From positions 303,979 to 367,978 of the forward strand of contig NZ_JACPOF010000004.1 in the NCBI RefSeq assembly GCF_016185115.1: a stretch of DNA of 64,000 nucleotides, in the 5' to 3' direction. The notes under the pieces are model-generated. The model was given only the letters and a program-made list of their open reading frames with translations, was not told where the DNA came from and did not search any database. Positions 61,204-64,000 of the stretch are shown in pieces. The position numbers and the translations under genes are program-made. Position 1 is the first letter of the stretch, and every line of letters starts with the position of its first letter. This DNA comes from Polaromonas sp. (lineage in GTDB: Bacteria; Pseudomonadota; Gammaproteobacteria; Burkholderiales; Burkholderiaceae_C).

Positions 61204-62379
61204 CTACAGTTTTGCCAGCCGCTCCAGGGCGGCGTTCAGGGTCTCATCTTTTTTCGCAAAACAGAACCTCACCACGCGCTGGTCAAAGCCATCGCCGTAA
61301 AACGCTGAAAGAGGAATCGCCGCAACGCCGATCTCCGAGGTCAGCCATTTGCAGAAATCTGATTCGTTCAAATCGCTCACGTCAGAAATATCAACACACT
61401 GAAAGTAGCTCCCCTCGCTGGGCAGGAGCTTGAAACGGGTTTTGGCCAGTCCTTCACGAAAAAGGTCGCGCTTGCGCTGGTAGAACGCCGGCAGGTCAAG
61501 GTAAGGTCGTTCATCGGCCATGTAACTCGACAGCCCATACTGCACGGGTGTGTTGACCGTGAAAACATTGAACTGGTGTACCTTGCGAAACTCTGATGTC
61601 ATGGCCGCTGGCGCAGCCACATAGCCCACCTTCCATCCCGTCACATGATAGGTTTTGCCAAAGCTGCTGACGATGAAGGCGCGGGCCGCGAGACCCGGAA
61701 AGCGAACGGCGCTCTGATGAATTTGCCCCTTGTCTGCATCAAACACCATGTGTTCGTAGACTTCATCGCTGATCAGCAGAATATCGGTGGGTGCAAGAAT
61801 TTCCTGGAGTTGAAGCATGTCTGCTTCGGACCAGATTGTGGCGCTCGGGTTGTGCGGTGAATTGATCAAGATGGCCCGCGTATTCGCCGTAATGGCCGCG
61901 CTGATTTTATGGAAGTCAGGCCTGAAGGTCCCTGGGGTGAGCGGCACCCGGACCGCTACGCCACCAGCCAGCTCGATGTTGGGTACATAGCTGTCATAGC
62001 AGGGTTCGAGCACGATAACTTCGTCGCCGGGATGCACCACAGCCAGGATCGCCGTGATGATGGCCTGAGTGGCGCCGGCTGTCACGGTAATCTCGCTGGC
62101 AGCAGCGTATTTGCGCCCGTGCAGTTTGAATATTTTGGCTGAGATGGCTTCCCTGAGCACTGCGACACCGGCCATGGGTGGGTACTGGTTCAGGCCCAGT
62201 GTCATCGCTTCGGTCACAGCGCCGACAAGGCGCGGGTCACATTCAAAATCCGGGAATCCCTGACCAAGATTGACGGCATTCTTCTCTGCCGCCAGACCGG
62301 ACATCACCGTAAATATGGTGGTGCCGACCGCCGGAAGCCTTGTTTTCAACTCTGGTGTGCGTTCAATAGCGTTGTTCAT
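61204..62379 (-). CDS. Class I/II pyridoxal-5-phosphate aminotransferase (methionine/kynurenine type)
   Basis: A 391-residue cytoplasmic aminotransferase resembling YbdL and kynurenine aminotransferases. It has VNLGQGFPDFECDP (about 33-46), NQYPPMAGVAVLREAI, TVTAGATQAIITAILAVVHPGDEVIVLEPCYDSY (about 93-126) and NSPHNPSATIW. The PLP Lys is in SSFGKTYHVTGWKVGYVAAP (about 238). Start 62379 gives the family N-terminus; ATG 62418, overlapping cysB, is possible. It lies just downstream of cysB. Methionine or another sulfur amino acid as donor is suggested by context. Confidence 0.88.
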   Translation of the reverse strand: MNNAIERTPELKTRLPAVGTTIFTVMSGLAAEKNAVNLGQGFPDFECDPRLVGAVTEAMTLGLNQYPPMAGVAVLREAISAKIFKLHGRKYAAASEITVTAGATQAIITAILAVVHPGDEVIVLEPCYDSYVPNIELAGGVAVRVPLTPGTFRPDFHKISAAITANTRAILINSPHNPSATIWSEADMLQLQEILAPTDILLISDEVYEHMVFDADKGQIHQSAVRFPGLAARAFIVSSFGKTYHVTGWKVGYVAAPAAMTSEFRKVHQFNVFTVNTPVQYGLSSYMADERPYLDLPAFYQRKRDLFREGLAKTRFKLLPSEGSYFQCVDISDVSDLNESDFCKWLTSEIGVAAIPLSAFYGDGFDQRVVRFCFAKKDETLNAALERLAKL

Positions 62380-62395
62380 AATGGGTTTGCCAAGG

Positions 62396-63340
62396 TCAAA
62401 CTTCGTAGTCACTGACATGGCCTGACATGACTTTTTCAATCACGCTCCGGTCCAGCCTGTCGCTCAGTAGGTTGGCGAAGGTATAGACAAAGTTGCGCAG
62501 ATAGGCGCTTCGCTTGAAAGCCACGCGTGCGATATTCACACCAAAAAGTGGGCCTGCAGGAATCGCCAGCAGGTCGCTGTTGGTGCCGTCGTCCTTGATG
62601 GCCATTTCGGCCACGATACCAACACCAAGACCCAACCTAACATAGGTCTTGATCACGTCCGAGTCAATGGCCTCCAGGGCGATTCGTGGCTCGAGTCTTT
62701 TTGCTGCAAAGGCCTCGTCAATTTTGGTACGACCTGTAAAGGATGGATGGTAGGTGATGAGCGGCTCGGCGGCCAGATCTTCCAGCGTGATGTTGTCCTT
62801 GCCAGCCAGCGGATGCGCGACGGGCAGCACCAGCATGTGCTGCCACTCGTAGCAGGGCAAGGTCACCAGTTCGGAATAGTGCGTGAGCGACTCGGTTGCA
62901 ATACCGATTTCCGCGACTTCATCAATCACCATCTTGGCGACCTGGTCAGGCGAGCCCTGATGGAGGCTCACATTGACCTTGGGGAAAGCTTCCCTCAGTT
63001 TTGCGACCGGTTGCGGCAATACGTAACGCGCTTGTGTATGGGTGGTCGCAATGGACAGGGTGCCGCTGTCCTGGGCAGAGAACTGCTCGCCGATGCGGCG
63101 CAGGTTGCCGACTTCGCGCATGATGACATCTATGCTTTTGAGCACGTGATCACCGGGCTCGGTAACCCTTTTCAGGCGTTTTCCATGCCGTGCGAAGATT
63201 TCAACCCCGAGTTCTTCCTCCAGTTCGATGATCGCCTTGGAGACGCCAGGCTGGGAAGTGTGCAGTGCTCGGGCTGTTTCAGTCAGGTTGAGGTTGCGGC
63301 GAACAGCTTCCTGAACAAATCGGAATTGGTGAAGGTTCAT
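62396..63340 (-). CDS. cysB: CysB-family LysR regulator of sulfur assimilation
   Basis: A 314-residue regulator. It starts MNLHQFRFVQEAVRRNLNLTETARALHTSQPGVSKAIIELEEELGVEIFARHGKRL, the classic CysB/Cbl helix-turn-helix. The effector domain has IATTHTQARYVLP (about 95-107) and SFTGRTKIDEAFAAKR (about 197), which bind sulfate, N-acetylserine or APS in the family. It is the likely activator of sbp-cysTWA, 55 kb away in this window. Whether it senses O- or N-acetylserine cannot be read from sequence. Confidence 0.92.
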   Translation of the reverse strand: MNLHQFRFVQEAVRRNLNLTETARALHTSQPGVSKAIIELEEELGVEIFARHGKRLKRVTEPGDHVLKSIDVIMREVGNLRRIGEQFSAQDSGTLSIATTHTQARYVLPQPVAKLREAFPKVNVSLHQGSPDQVAKMVIDEVAEIGIATESLTHYSELVTLPCYEWQHMLVLPVAHPLAGKDNITLEDLAAEPLITYHPSFTGRTKIDEAFAAKRLEPRIALEAIDSDVIKTYVRLGLGVGIVAEMAIKDDGTNSDLLAIPAGPLFGVNIARVAFKRSAYLRNFVYTFANLLSDRLDRSVIEKVMSGHVSDYEV

Positions 63341-63407
63341 ATCGAATCCAGGCTAATTATTGATTTTATTATGCCTTAATTGTACTAAAGACCTTGCGTC
63401 CATGTTT

Positions 63408-63776
63408 TCATGTGAGGGCGATATCTGCAATCAGTGCCGTCAGTTGCGGCAATTCACCCACTGCTGGGAGCAACTCGATCTCCACGCCTGGATGCGCCTC
63501 GCGGATTTGGTCCACCAGCTTCGGCAAGTCTTCTCGCGCATGTTTTCCGACACCCAAAAAAAGCGGGAAGATCCTCACCCGCTGCGCGCCTCGGTCTATT
63601 AGATCGGTGGCGGCATCCCCAAGGACAGGTGCGCAAAGTTCGAGGTAGGCGCATTGCACAAGCGTGCCCGGTTTATGCTGAAGAATGCGGGCTGCCACGG
63701 CCTCAATAGGCCCCCGCCATTGCGGGTCGCGAGAGCCATGGGCGAAAAGAACAATGCCTGTGATCAAGATAGTCAC
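63408..63776 (-). CDS. cbiX: CbiX-type sirohydrochlorin chelatase-like protein
   Basis: A 122-residue class II chelatase-fold protein. It has GIVLFAHGSRDPQWRGPIEAVA (His of the metal site), VQCAYLELCAPVLGDAATDLIDRGA, and VRIFPLFLGVGKHAREDLPKLVDQIREAHPG with the second His, matching CbiX/SirB. Insertion of Fe2+ or Co2+ in siroheme or cobalamin synthesis is expected. Siroheme serves sulfite reductase, so it fits the nearby cysB. The start is uncertain: GTG at 63776 overlaps the lptG stop (GTGA), and ATG at 63794 is the alternative. Confidence 0.85.
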   Translation of the reverse strand: MTILITGIVLFAHGSRDPQWRGPIEAVAARILQHKPGTLVQCAYLELCAPVLGDAATDLIDRGAQRVRIFPLFLGVGKHAREDLPKLVDQIREAHPGVEIELLPAVGELPQLTALIADIALT

Positions 63777-64000
63777 CGTCTGAGTACCAGCCATCCAAAT
63801 GCCCCCAGCGAGATGGCCATGTAGAGAAGTCCGGGCGTGGCGGCTGCGACCCATGGCTGCCAGTTTTGCAGGTTGCCGACATATCCGAACACGTTATTCA
63901 GCAGGAAAAAGCTGATGCCAATCATGACTCCTGCAAATACGTAAGCCGCAATTCCTCCGGAGCGGAAGTGCAGATATGCAAAGGGGAGGGCGAGAATGAC
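63773..64000 (-). CDS. lptG: LPS export permease LptG, C-terminal part
   Basis: The last 75 codons of a YjgP/YjgQ permease; the 5' part lies outside the window. The frame is open from base 64000. It shows VILALPFAYLHFRSGGIAAYVFAGVMIGISFFLLNN, then LQNWQPWVAAATPGLLYMAISLGAFGWLVLRR, the conserved two-helix end of LptG. LptG works with LptF and LptB to lift LPS from the inner membrane. It is coupled to the chelatase gene through a 4-base GTGA overlap. Confidence 0.88.
   Translation of the reverse strand, partial: VILALPFAYLHFRSGGIAAYVFAGVMIGISFFLLNNVFGYVGNLQNWQPWVAAATPGLLYMAISLGAFGWLVLRR

Noticed and set aside
1..64000. Prophage, insertion sequence, CRISPR array, rRNA or tRNA
   Set aside because: No integrase, transposase, inverted-repeat-bounded element, regular spaced repeats or recognisable RNA gene was found on either strand by reading.

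Overview
The window is a GC-rich, densely coded chromosomal segment of a betaproteobacterium. The best guess is Burkholderiales, family Comamonadaceae, in the Polaromonas/Rhodoferax neighbourhood. This rests on recognised protein families (EpsC-type serine acetyltransferase, imuA-imuB-dnaE2 cassette, a Bug-type binding protein, 1-Cys Prx next to sbp-cysTWA, CysB, a short MreB-like protein beside a MOSC gene). It also rests on a GC-rich 46-base intergenic repeat that I associate with that family. No rRNA, tRNA, CRISPR array, insertion sequence or prophage was recognised. The first and last genes (metI, lptG) are cut by the window edges.

Layout. 1-2.2 kb: methionine uptake (metI end, metQ) and serine acetyltransferase. 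2.3-4.6 kb: two flavin reductases and a LysR regulator. 4.6-10.5 kb: peroxiredoxin, small hydrolase and the sulfate ABC transporter sbp-cysT-cysW-cysA. 10.6-18 kb: a repeat-bearing lipoprotein, dsbB, the LexA-box-preceded mutasome cassette imuA-imuB-dnaE2, and a DsbG-like lipoprotein. 18.2-19.8 kb: two tandem Crp/Fnr regulators. 19.8-26.9 kb (minus strand): a six-gene operon uspA, alcohol dehydrogenase, SLC13 carrier, Ca-type P-ATPase, cytochrome b561, VIT1/CCC1 protein, preceded by a perfect FNR-type palindrome. 27.1-29.3 kb: a hybrid histidine kinase and response regulator. 29.4-32.6 kb: serA, MOSC protein, MreB-like half-protein, small membrane protein. 32.7-35.9 kb: LysR-flanked amidohydrolase and Bug binding protein. 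35.9-41.9 kb: DUF1223 protein, LapA-like protein, tex, acyltransferase, patatin-like protein.

The most unusual part is 42.1-54.1 kb, two convergent gene strings that look like one glycan system. The plus-strand string holds a TPP-dependent E1 alpha/beta pair with no E2 or E3, a radical SAM/SPASM enzyme, two similar small membrane proteins with winged-helix-like tails flanking a DPM1-like GT2, and a GtrA-type flippase. The minus-strand string holds a polytopic GT-C-like protein, a second radical SAM enzyme of the same family, a sugar epimerase, a GmhA-like SIS isomerase, and an HldE-like enzyme with its two domains in reversed order. Read together they suggest synthesis of an unusual (possibly heptose-derived) activated sugar, loading on a polyprenyl carrier, flipping and transfer to an envelope acceptor. 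The product is unknown.

54.1-64 kb: argA, a membrane protein with a degenerate GGDEF-like domain, hrpA, a DUF3309 miniprotein, an aminotransferase, cysB, a CbiX-like chelatase and the end of lptG. Sulfur and cysteine metabolism recurs (metIQ, epsC, sbp-cysTWA, cysB, cbiX). Two intergenic regions (near 4.7 and 30.85 kb) carry related elements with arrays of an 18-base palindrome at exact 20-base spacing. Several genes appear to start at TTG.
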